DNA of 5,977 bases from Lachnospiraceae bacterium (GTDB taxonomy: Bacteria; Bacillota; Clostridia; Lachnospirales; Lachnospiraceae). The stretch is from assembly GCA_017404585.1 (NCBI GenBank), contig JAFRCB010000278.1, forward strand, positions 1 through 5,977, given 5' to 3'. How positions within the stretch are numbered: position 1 is the stretch's first letter; the number at the start of each line of letters is the position of its first letter. The notes under the pieces are model-generated. The model was not told the origin of the DNA. It searched no databases and saw only the letters and a list, made by a program, of their open reading frames with translations. Shown here in pieces: positions 1 through 4,770 of this stretch. A program made the position numbers and the translations under genes.

Positions 1-66
1 AGCGCCGCATAGAATAAAGATGACTGAAAGCCTTCATTCCTGCCATCAGTCGACAAAAGCTGATTT

Positions 67-111
67 CACTGTTAGCGACTGCCCTCAAAATCACTGGGCA
101 GTCATGAAGTG
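67..111 (+). repeat. Inverted repeat / hairpin A of a tandem pair
   Basis: A perfect 8-bp inverted repeat, GACTGCCC at 77-84 and GGGCAGTC at 96-103, encloses an 11-nt loop. An outer 4-bp stem (CACT 67-70 with AGTG 108-111) can close it across an asymmetric internal loop. No U-tract follows on either strand, so a terminator is unlikely. It shares its GACTGC/GCAGTC stem with the next hairpin. It lies upstream of the ilvB promoter and would not be in that transcript. Function unknown. Confidence 0.5.
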
Positions 112-121
112 CCGTATGGGA

Positions 122-159
122 CCAAGACGACTGCTAGTCCGGGCAGTCAACGAACTTGG
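122..159 (+). repeat. Inverted repeat / hairpin B of a tandem pair
   Basis: An inner stem GACTGC (129-134) / GCAGTC (143-148) with an 8-nt loop is nested in an outer stem CCAAG (122-126) / CTTGG (155-159), separated by an asymmetric internal loop. The architecture and inner stem sequence repeat hairpin A. GGGCAGTC occurs in both (96-103 and 141-148), so the 5' arm of hairpin A could pair alternatively with hairpin B. No U-tract follows. Function unknown; it may be a structured RNA or the 3' region of an upstream gene outside the window. Confidence 0.5.
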
Positions 160-226
160 CATAGGCTCAAGGAGATTGCCCGACGGCATGAGATGTGTAA
201 GAGAAAGAAATGTTGCGCCGCAAATA

Positions 227-256
227 TTGCACAGAAATCACGCCTTGTATTATAAT
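227..256 (+). promoter_or_regulatory. Candidate sigma-A promoter of ilvB-ilvN-corA
   Basis: A perfect -10 hexamer TATAAT is at 251-256. Eighteen bases upstream is a partial -35, TTGCAC (227-232), which shares the TTG of TTGACA. The predicted transcription start is near 263, giving a ~200-nt leader before ilvB. The -10 match is strong and the -35 is weak, so an activator may be involved. A short inverted repeat, TTGC/GCAA (213-223), lies just upstream of the -35. Confidence 0.55.
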
Positions 257-262
257 GGCTAG

Positions 263-448
263 ACTGGATGATGAATTTGACGGATATGGAATCGGCCTGA
301 CGGGACGGTAAAATCGATAGATATCCCCGTCCTGACGGTCGGTATATATCTTATTGTGAGCTGACCCTCGCCTCTACAGGCGGTGGGCAACAGGCAAGTT
401 CCGCGAGCGAGACTTGTTTGTAAAGGCTGACCGCAGATGCGGACAGCA
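263..448 (+). promoter_or_regulatory. Structured 5' leader of ilvB (four hairpins)
   Basis: Four hairpins can form in a row. H1 is 301-308 with 327-334 (8 bp, one G-U, extendable past an A-A mismatch to 297/338). H2 is 365-373 with 378-387 (9 bp, one bulge, CTAC loop). H3 is 390-399 with 412-421 (10 bp, two G-U). H4 is 426-434 with 439-447 (GCTG and CCGC tiers split by an A-A mismatch, AGAT loop). H4 ends one base before the Shine-Dalgarno site. No hairpin is followed by a convincing U-tract, no T-box motif (AGGGTGGNACCGCG) is present, and no leader peptide rich in Leu, Ile or Val was found. A translational or RNA-stability role is possible but unproven. Confidence 0.4.
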
Positions 449-457
449 GGGAAGGAG
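449..457 (+). promoter_or_regulatory. ilvB ribosome binding site (decides the start)
   Basis: GGGAAGGAG ends 6 nt before ATG 464. The in-frame upstream ATG at 437 lies in the loop region of leader hairpin H4 and has no Shine-Dalgarno site. The residues it would add (MRTAGKEQT) do not resemble AHAS N-termini. The start at 464 is therefore preferred. Confidence 0.85.
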
Positions 458-463
458 CAGACT

Positions 464-2083
464 ATGATTGGTGCCAGGGCGCTTGTGAAATGTCTTGAAT
501 TGGAAAACGTTGAAGTGGTCTTCGGATACCCCGGGGCGGTCATCTGCCCTGTCTTCGACGAGCTCGATAAGAGCGGTATAAAAGTCGTCCTTGTCCGCCA
601 GGAGCAGAACGCTGCCCATGAAGCCAGCGGCTACACCCGGATTTCCAGGAAACCCGCTGTCGCGATCGCGACTTCGGGTCCGGGCGCGATGAACCTTATG
701 ACCGGCATAGCGACGGCCTACGCGGATTCAATCCCGATGGTCTGCATCACGGGCCAGGTCGATTCGAAGCTCATGGGAACGGACGGTTTTCAGGAGACGG
801 ACGTGGCAGGTGCCGTTGAGTCATTTGTTAAATACAGTTATATCGTGCATGATTCAAATGACATCCCCCGCATCATGAAGGAAGCCTTCTATATTGCCCG
901 GACGGGTCGTCCCGGACCGGTGCTTATTGACCTGCCGCTCGATATGCAGCTTGGAGAGACTGACGATTTTTCCTATGAGGAGAAAGTGCAGCTCCGGACG
1001 TATCGCCCGACCGTCAAGGGACATCCGCTCCAGATGAAGAGAGTCCTCGATGCCCTGGCTGAAGCAAAAAAGCCCCTCATCATAGCGGGCGGAGGCATCC
1101 ATCTGGCGGGCGCTGTGCCCATATTCCGTGAATTTATAAAAAAATACCGCATCCCGGTCGTGTCGACCATGATGGGAATCTCCACTCTTCCGACAGAGGA
1201 TCCCCTGAACTTTGGTATGGTCGGAAATAACGGTCACGCGTTCGGCAACATAGCGATGCGCGACTCGGACCTCATCATCATGGCAGGTGCCCGCGTCGCT
1301 GACCGTACGATCCGCGACCCGATGCTGATCGAGAGAAAGACACTCGTACATATTGATGTGGATCCGGCTGAGATCGGAAAGAACGCAGGCCCGACAATTC
1401 CGCTCGTCGGCGATATCCGCCACGTGCTGAAAGATTTCTGTGAGCGGGAGCCCCAGATCCATTATGACGAGTGGATCGATTATCTGATCGGGGCAAGAAA
1501 TTCATGGATGCGTGACTTCAAAGCCAGAAAAATCCCGAAGGGTATCGACCCGGAGCGGTTCATGCGTGCTCTGTCTCAGGCTATGGAAGATGACTCTGTC
1601 TATGTCTCGGACGTCGGTCAGAACCAGCTCTGGTCCTGCTCATATGTAGTGGTCAGAGACGGTCGCTTCATGACATGCGGAGGCATGGGAACGATGGGCT
1701 ATGCTCTCCCGGCTGCGATTGGAGCGAAAATCGCGGCACCGAAGCGGCAGATCGTCGCCGTATGCGGGGACGGTGCGTTCCAGATGACAATGATGGAACT
1801 TGCGACTGCCAGACAGTACGGCGTCACGGTCAAGCTGGTCATCATAAAGAACGGTACACTCGGACTGGTGCATCAGTACCAGCATTTCCGTTACCATGAC
1901 AGGTTCAGTGCTACGATCCTTGAGGGAGATCCGGAGCTTGCGTATTTGGCCAAGGCTTACGGGATGGGATATTTGCACCTTGAAAAAGGCACCGACACAG
2001 ACCCGGTGATCGAAGCGTTCCTTAAGGATCCGGATGAATCCATGATCCTCGAGTGCGAAGTTGACCCGGACGCGCTTGCATGA
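464..2083 (+). CDS. ilvB: Acetohydroxyacid synthase (acetolactate synthase) large, catalytic subunit
   Basis: A 539-residue thiamine diphosphate enzyme that condenses two pyruvates to acetolactate, or pyruvate with 2-oxobutyrate to acetohydroxybutyrate. This is the first common step of valine, leucine and isoleucine synthesis, in the cytoplasm. Visible motifs are GYPG at 21-24, the ThDP-activating Glu47 in an RQEQ context (usually RHEQ), TSGPGAMN at 70-77, and TGRPGP followed by IDLP, typical of the family. The C-terminal ThDP/Mg2+ site has GDG at 435-437 and KNG at 462-464. The usual NN is KN here, but the second Asn, the metal ligand in relatives, is kept (N463). Domain order is ThDP N-domain (~1-165), central domain (~185-320), ThDP C-domain (~375-520). 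Tyr472 (HQYQ) sits where many AHAS enzymes have the specificity/herbicide Trp. The regulatory subunit gene follows after 16 nt, which separates it from other ThDP enzymes such as pyruvate oxidase. Confidence 0.95.
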   Translation: MIGARALVKCLELENVEVVFGYPGAVICPVFDELDKSGIKVVLVRQEQNAAHEASGYTRISRKPAVAIATSGPGAMNLMTGIATAYADSIPMVCITGQVDSKLMGTDGFQETDVAGAVESFVKYSYIVHDSNDIPRIMKEAFYIARTGRPGPVLIDLPLDMQLGETDDFSYEEKVQLRTYRPTVKGHPLQMKRVLDALAEAKKPLIIAGGGIHLAGAVPIFREFIKKYRIPVVSTMMGISTLPTEDPLNFGMVGNNGHAFGNIAMRDSDLIIMAGARVADRTIRDPMLIERKTLVHIDVDPAEIGKNAGPTIPLVGDIRHVLKDFCEREPQIHYDEWIDYLIGARNSWMRDFKARKIPKGIDPERFMRALSQAMEDDSVYVSDVGQNQLWSCSYVVVRDGRFMTCGGMGTMGYALPAAIGAKIAAPKRQIVAVCGDGAFQMTMMELATARQYGVTVKLVIIKNGTLGLVHQYQHFRYHDRFSATILEGDPELAYLAKAYGMGYLHLEKGTDTDPVIEAFLKDPDESMILECEVDPDALA

Positions 2084-2099
2084 GAAAGGAGGAAGCCAT

Positions 2100-2597
2100 A
2101 TGAAACGAATATATTCAGTCCTTGTCGAGAACCGGGCAGGTGTACTTTCTAAAGTGGCTGGCCTCTTCTGGAGAAGATGTTTTAATATCGAGTCGCTGGC
2201 TGTAGGCGAGACGGAGGATCCGAATGTTTCAAATATGATCATCGTAAGTTCCGGGGACGGACACATCCTGGAACAGATCGAGAAGCAGCTCAACAAGAAG
2301 ATCGACGTCATCAAGGTCAAGACATTTGATGAGTCGGAGAGCGTCAGCCGTGAGCTCATGCTCGTTAAAGTTCGCTATTCACGTTCGAACCGCAAGGATC
2401 TGATCGAGATCTGTCAGCTCATGAGAGCGACAGTCATCGATCTCTCGGACAGCATGATGACAATTCAGTTCTGTGACACGCCGGAGAGAGTAGCTCTCTT
2501 TCTCAAGATGCTGAAGAATGTCAGGATCGTGGAGATCACGAGGACCGGCACGCTCGCTCTCACAAAGTGCATGGAGACGCCTGTGCCGACAGAGTGA
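2100..2597 (+). CDS. ilvN: Acetohydroxyacid synthase small, regulatory subunit
   Basis: A 165-residue subunit that stimulates the catalytic subunit and carries branched-chain amino acid (usually valine) feedback inhibition. An N-terminal ACT domain (~3-75) begins YSVLVENRAGVLSKVAGLF and continues with NIESLAVG. Asn11, Gly14 and Asn29, at positions tied to valine binding in E. coli IlvH-type subunits, are all present, so feedback control is probably intact. A C-terminal ALS_ss-like domain (~80-160) contains ELMLVKV and ends in EITRTGTLAL. The start is set by AAAGGAGG at 2085-2092, 7 nt before ATG 2100; an upstream in-frame TTG at 2061 lies inside ilvB and is rejected. W24 and C27 in the GLFWRRCFNIESL stretch are slightly unusual, since Ser or Gly is common there. 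The 16-nt gap to ilvB indicates co-transcription. Length is typical for the family (160-175). Confidence 0.95.
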   Translation: MKRIYSVLVENRAGVLSKVAGLFWRRCFNIESLAVGETEDPNVSNMIIVSSGDGHILEQIEKQLNKKIDVIKVKTFDESESVSRELMLVKVRYSRSNRKDLIEICQLMRATVIDLSDSMMTIQFCDTPERVALFLKMLKNVRIVEITRTGTLALTKCMETPVPTE

Positions 2598-2617
2598 TAT
2601 AAATCAGGAGATTTCTT

Positions 2618-3538
2618 ATGTATTATCTTATTGATGAGAAACTCATACCGACATCACTGAAAATGTGCATGAAATCCGACAAGCCCTATGTTGCCGTGAT
2701 GACTTCCGCGGAATGGAAGGTGGAAAAGGACGCGTTCCGGATGGGAATCGACCTCGATATCGAGTATGACCGGATCCACACAACGAAGGCGGAAGTCAAC
2801 GTCGACTCGCTGACCGGAGGATTTACGATCCCTGACAAGATCAATGTGACGGAGCAGGATCACGAGTTCACATTTGCGCTTGATGAGAAGGGAATTGTTT
2901 TTATTGATGATGACGGGCTGGCTTCCCAGATCGTGACAGAACTCAAGCTGACCCGCAAATGGCGGCTGCCGAGCTTTGAGCGCTTCCTCTATGATTTTCT
3001 GAATAAAATCGTGTTCGGCGATCTGGCATATCTCGGAAATGTGGAGGATGAGCTTGCCGCACTCGAGGATAAGATCCTGGCCAGGAAGGCTGACAATTCA
3101 GTCATAGCCCGGATCTCGGAGCTGAGACGTGCCCTGCTCCGCCTCCGGACTCACTATGAGCAGCTCATGGACCTCAGCCAGGAGTTCTATGAAAATGAGA
3201 ACAACTTCTTCGCGGAACCAAACCTCCGCTATTTCGATATGTTCTCCGGCCGCGTGACCCGGCTGCAGGCGATCGTCGGCTATCTGCAGGATTATTCCGT
3301 GCAGGTGCGGGAGCTTTACTCCTCAGCCATCGCTGTGGAACAGAACAATAACATGGCAGTCCTCACGATCGTCACTGTCGTTTTTACGCCGCTGACAGTT
3401 CTCGTCGGGTGGTACGGAATGAACTTCAAATATATGCCGGAGCTGGAGTCGCCTATGGCCTACCCGATCATTATTATCGTTGCGTTTTTATCGATCGTCG
3501 GCGGCCTGCTTTACTTCAAGAGAAAGCACTGGCTGTAG
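2618..3538 (+). CDS. corA: CorA-family Mg2+/divalent cation transport protein
   Basis: A 306-residue inner-membrane channel subunit; relatives are pentamers that admit Mg2+ (some Co2+, Ni2+ or Zn2+) and are gated by intracellular Mg2+. The N-terminal ~225 residues are soluble and acidic, ending in long helices rich in Glu, Leu and Arg (about 140-240) that form the family's funnel and stalk. Two C-terminal membrane segments follow, about 246-266 and 283-301. The signature Gly-Met-Asn is at 267-269 (YGMNFKYMPEL), with the typical acidic MPEL loop, and the C-terminus is basic (FKRKHWL) as expected. A Shine-Dalgarno TCAGGAG at 2604-2610 lies 7 nt before the ATG, and the gap to ilvN is only 20 nt, so it is probably read with ilvBN. 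Substrate cannot be fixed from sequence; the symbol denotes the family. Confidence 0.9.
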   Translation: MYYLIDEKLIPTSLKMCMKSDKPYVAVMTSAEWKVEKDAFRMGIDLDIEYDRIHTTKAEVNVDSLTGGFTIPDKINVTEQDHEFTFALDEKGIVFIDDDGLASQIVTELKLTRKWRLPSFERFLYDFLNKIVFGDLAYLGNVEDELAALEDKILARKADNSVIARISELRRALLRLRTHYEQLMDLSQEFYENENNFFAEPNLRYFDMFSGRVTRLQAIVGYLQDYSVQVRELYSSAIAVEQNNNMAVLTIVTVVFTPLTVLVGWYGMNFKYMPELESPMAYPIIIIVAFLSIVGGLLYFKRKHWL

Positions 3539-3568
3539 CTCTGCGAAGGCAAATGCATATGAGATCGT

Positions 3569-3584
3569 GTCAGCTGACGCTGAC
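3569..3584 (+). repeat. Short perfect inverted repeat downstream of corA
   Basis: GTCAGC (3569-3574) and GCTGAC (3579-3584) form a 6-bp stem with a 4-nt loop, 31 nt after the corA stop. There is no U-tract. It could be a processing or 3'-end structure, or chance. Confidence 0.3.
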
Positions 3585-3594
3585 ATGGGTATGC

Positions 3595-3615
3595 GCTCCC
3601 TTTTCGCGAGGGAGT
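3595..3615 (+). terminator. Weak terminator-like hairpin after corA
   Basis: GCTCCCT (3595-3601) pairs with AGGGAGT (3609-3615): 7 bp with one G-U and a 7-nt loop. Only TCTTAAAC-like sequence follows, so the U-tract expected of an intrinsic terminator is poor; a T5 run appears only at 3638-3642. Partial termination or 3'-end protection is possible. If it does not terminate, nrdG could be read from the ilv-corA transcript, since no convincing promoter is visible in the 3539-3704 gap. Confidence 0.3.
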
Positions 3616-3644
3616 CTTAAACAGCGGTAGAGCACGATTTTTGG

Positions 3645-3651
3645 AAAGGAG
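3645..3651 (+). promoter_or_regulatory. Displaced Shine-Dalgarno site of nrdG
   Basis: AAAGGAG is a strong 7-nt match to the Firmicute anti-Shine-Dalgarno but ends 53 nt before the nrdG ATG at 3705. The sequence directly before that ATG (AAGTATATT) has no Shine-Dalgarno. A hairpin at 3655-3695 lies between them and, when folded, leaves 12 unpaired nt between site and start codon. Alternatively the site serves a short upstream ORF (ATG 3654 at 2-nt spacing, or GTG 3659 at 7-nt spacing). Confidence 0.5.
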
Positions 3652-3654
3652 AAA

Positions 3655-3695
3655 TGCGGTGCATCCCATCAGCACGGCATATGGGATGATCCGCA
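3655..3695 (+). promoter_or_regulatory. Stable hairpin between the ribosome binding site and start codon of nrdG
   Basis: TGCGG (3655-3659) pairs with CCGCA (3691-3695). After a 2x2 internal loop, CATCCCAT (3662-3669) pairs perfectly with ATGGGATG (3681-3688), giving 13 bp around an 11-nt loop. It starts 3 nt after the AAAGGAG site and ends 9 nt before the nrdG ATG. It is probably a translational control or spacing element and has no U-tract. Confidence 0.6.
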
Positions 3696-3704
3696 AAGTA
3701 TATT

Positions 3705-4397
3705 ATGAAAATCCACGGACTTCAGAAAATGACCCTGCTCGACTTTCCCGGGCGGGTGGCCTGCACGGTCTTTCTCGGGCAGTGTGATTTCAGGTGTCCA
3801 TACTGCCACAACTTTGAACTTGTCACGGGGGAGGCCCCGCCGGTCATGAGCGAGGAGGAGCTCCTTGCCTTCCTAAGGAAGCGTCAGGGGCTTCTGGACG
3901 GCGTTGCAATCACAGGCGGTGAACCGTGCCTGCATCCGGGTCTTTATGACCTTCTCGGCCGCATCCGGGAGATGGGCTATGCCACAAAACTTGACACGAA
4001 CGGGAACCATCCAAAGCTTCTTCACAGGATCCTCGATGCCGGTCTTGCAGACTATGTGGCAATGGATATAAAGAACAGCCCGGAGAAGTATGCGGTCACC
4101 ATAGGGCGGGATACCTTTGATTTGGCAAATGTCTGCGAGAGCATTCATTTGCTCAAGGACAGCAGCTGCGACTATGAGTTCCGGACGACTGTCGTCAGGG
4201 AGTTCCACGAGGAGAGCGACTTTGAGGAAATCGGGAAGATGATCGAAGGCGCTCCGCGATATTTCCTCCAGGCTTTCACGGACAGGGACACAGTTCCGTT
4301 CGGAAATCTGCACGCTCCGTCGAAGGAGGAGCTTTCCCGCTACGCGGAGATCGTCGGCAGATATGTCGCCGATGTGCAGATTCGGGGCGTGGACTGA
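3705..4397 (+). CDS. nrdG: Anaerobic ribonucleoside-triphosphate reductase activating protein (radical SAM, NrdG2-like)
   Basis: A 230-residue radical S-adenosylmethionine enzyme that installs the glycyl radical on NrdD. It uses a [4Fe-4S] cluster to cleave SAM reductively, and is cytoplasmic and oxygen-sensitive. The cluster motif CxxxCxxC is at C27, C31 and C34 (CDFRCPYC); TGGEP at 71-75 is the SAM-binding GGE motif; KLDTNG and AMDIKNSPEKY are typical of the activase family. The opening MKIHGLQKMTLLDFPG matches the usual N-terminus of the NrdG2 group, which fixes the start at ATG 3705 despite the lack of an adjacent Shine-Dalgarno. nrdD follows 373 nt downstream on the same strand, supporting NrdD rather than pyruvate formate-lyase as partner; a PflA-type role is the alternative. 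The leader hairpin suggests translational control. Confidence 0.88.
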   Translation: MKIHGLQKMTLLDFPGRVACTVFLGQCDFRCPYCHNFELVTGEAPPVMSEEELLAFLRKRQGLLDGVAITGGEPCLHPGLYDLLGRIREMGYATKLDTNGNHPKLLHRILDAGLADYVAMDIKNSPEKYAVTIGRDTFDLANVCESIHLLKDSSCDYEFRTTVVREFHEESDFEEIGKMIEGAPRYFLQAFTDRDTVPFGNLHAPSKEELSRYAEIVGRYVADVQIRGVD

Positions 4398-4520
4398 TGT
4401 GTGCCGGCTGATTGGTACAGTGACAGTCTGCGAGCGTATTAGTGCCGGGCGGCTTGGCGCAGCCGGTGGTGGTACCGGATCAAAGGCATGAGCTATATGC
4501 TGTGAAGGGTCTTGTAGGAT

Positions 4521-4550
4521 TTGTCATATCTGGTGGGTTCCAAATATATA
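4521..4550 (+). promoter_or_regulatory. Candidate nrdD promoter P1
   Basis: TTGTCA (4521-4526) matches TTGACA at 5 of 6 positions. Eighteen bases downstream is an AT-rich -10, TATATA (4545-4550). The predicted start is near 4557, just upstream of the NrdR-box match at 4562-4577, an arrangement that fits repression at the promoter. The upstream part of the gap, 4398-4520, holds only short GC-rich inverted repeats (for example CGGCT/AGCCG 4450-4465 and CCGGT/ACCGG 4463-4478) and no U-tract. Confidence 0.4.
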
Positions 4551-4561
4551 TGTAGAGAAAA

Positions 4562-4577
4562 CCACAATATATAGTAC
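4562..4577 (+). promoter_or_regulatory. Candidate NrdR box upstream of nrdD
   Basis: The core CAATATATAG (4565-4574) fits the NrdR consensus core CWATATATWG exactly, and the 16-nt site matches ACACWATATATWGTGT at 13 positions. NrdR is the ATP/dATP-sensing repressor of ribonucleotide reductase genes, so the location before nrdD is the expected one. NrdR sites normally come in pairs. The AT-rich stretch at about 4539-4554 is the only nearby partner and is a poor match (about 9 of 16). The consensus is from memory. Confidence 0.5.
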
Positions 4578-4602
4578 TTTTAACGAAAATGAACAGAAGA
4601 TA

Positions 4603-4631
4603 TTGATTTTATTAAATCAGAGTGATAGTAT
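4603..4631 (+). promoter_or_regulatory. Alternative nrdD promoter P2 with palindromic spacer
   Basis: TTGATT (4603-4608) and TAGTAT (4626-4631) are each 4 of 6 matches to the -35 and -10 consensus, with an ideal 17-bp spacer. A perfect inverted repeat, TGATTT/AAATCA (4604-4609 and 4614-4619, TATT between), overlaps the -35 and spacer and could be an operator. It is not an FNR site, because the half-site spacing is 8 rather than 4. Confidence 0.3.
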
Positions 4632-4633
4632 TG

Positions 4634-4659
4634 TAACGGTCGCCGGACGGCGGCCGTTA
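4634..4659 (+). promoter_or_regulatory. Strong GC-rich hairpin in the nrdD leader
   Basis: TAACGGTCGCC (4634-4644) pairs with GGCGGCCGTTA (4649-4659): 11 bp with one U-G pair and a GGAC loop. TATTACG follows, not a U-tract, so intrinsic termination is doubtful. It would be in the 5' leader of transcripts from P1 and very near the start of those from P2. Possible roles are leader stabilisation, attenuation or a processing site. Confidence 0.5.
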
Positions 4660-4689
4660 TATTACGTCTGGGATGGGCGGCTGCAGGCT

Positions 4690-4707
4690 GCCTGTTCGCA
4701 AACGGGC
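4690..4707 (+). promoter_or_regulatory. Second hairpin in the nrdD leader
   Basis: GCCTGTT (4690-4696) pairs with AACGGGC (4701-4707), 7 bp with one U-G pair and a CGCA loop, followed by TTTG and, further on, interrupted T runs. The 3' arm overlaps a competing short hairpin, GCTT/AAGC (4706-4716). It is a terminator-like but weak element about 64 nt before nrdD. Confidence 0.3.
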
Positions 4708-4770
4708 TTTGAAAGCTCATTTTCTGTTTTAGGTCATATATTTCAGACAATTTTGAGGAGAGGGCAAGAT

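Noticed and set aside
20..262. 80-codon ORF on the + strand near the left edge
   Set aside because: It has no Shine-Dalgarno, an unlikely residue composition and no recognisable family. It overlaps the inverted repeats and runs through the TATAAT of the ilvB promoter.
268..300. Possible leader peptide ATG 268 to TGA 300 (MMNLTDMESA)
   Set aside because: It has no Shine-Dalgarno, starts about 5 nt from the predicted transcript start, and contains only one Leu and no Ile or Val, so it does not look like a branched-chain amino acid attenuator peptide.
381..408. GGTGGGCAAC...TTCCGCG resembling parts of a T-box antiterminator
   Set aside because: The contiguous AGGGTGGNACCGCG motif is absent, the order and spacing do not fit, and no terminator with a U-tract follows.
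1640..2359. 239-codon antisense ORF across ilvB and ilvN
   Set aside because: It is a shadow of two confidently identified genes, with no family resemblance. The same applies to the antisense ORFs at 854-1462, 3873-4313 and 4729-5376.
4603..4619. FNR-like site TTGAT...ATCA before nrdD
   Set aside because: FNR sites have TTGAT and ATCAA separated by 4 nt; here the separation is 8, so only a generic palindrome is claimed.
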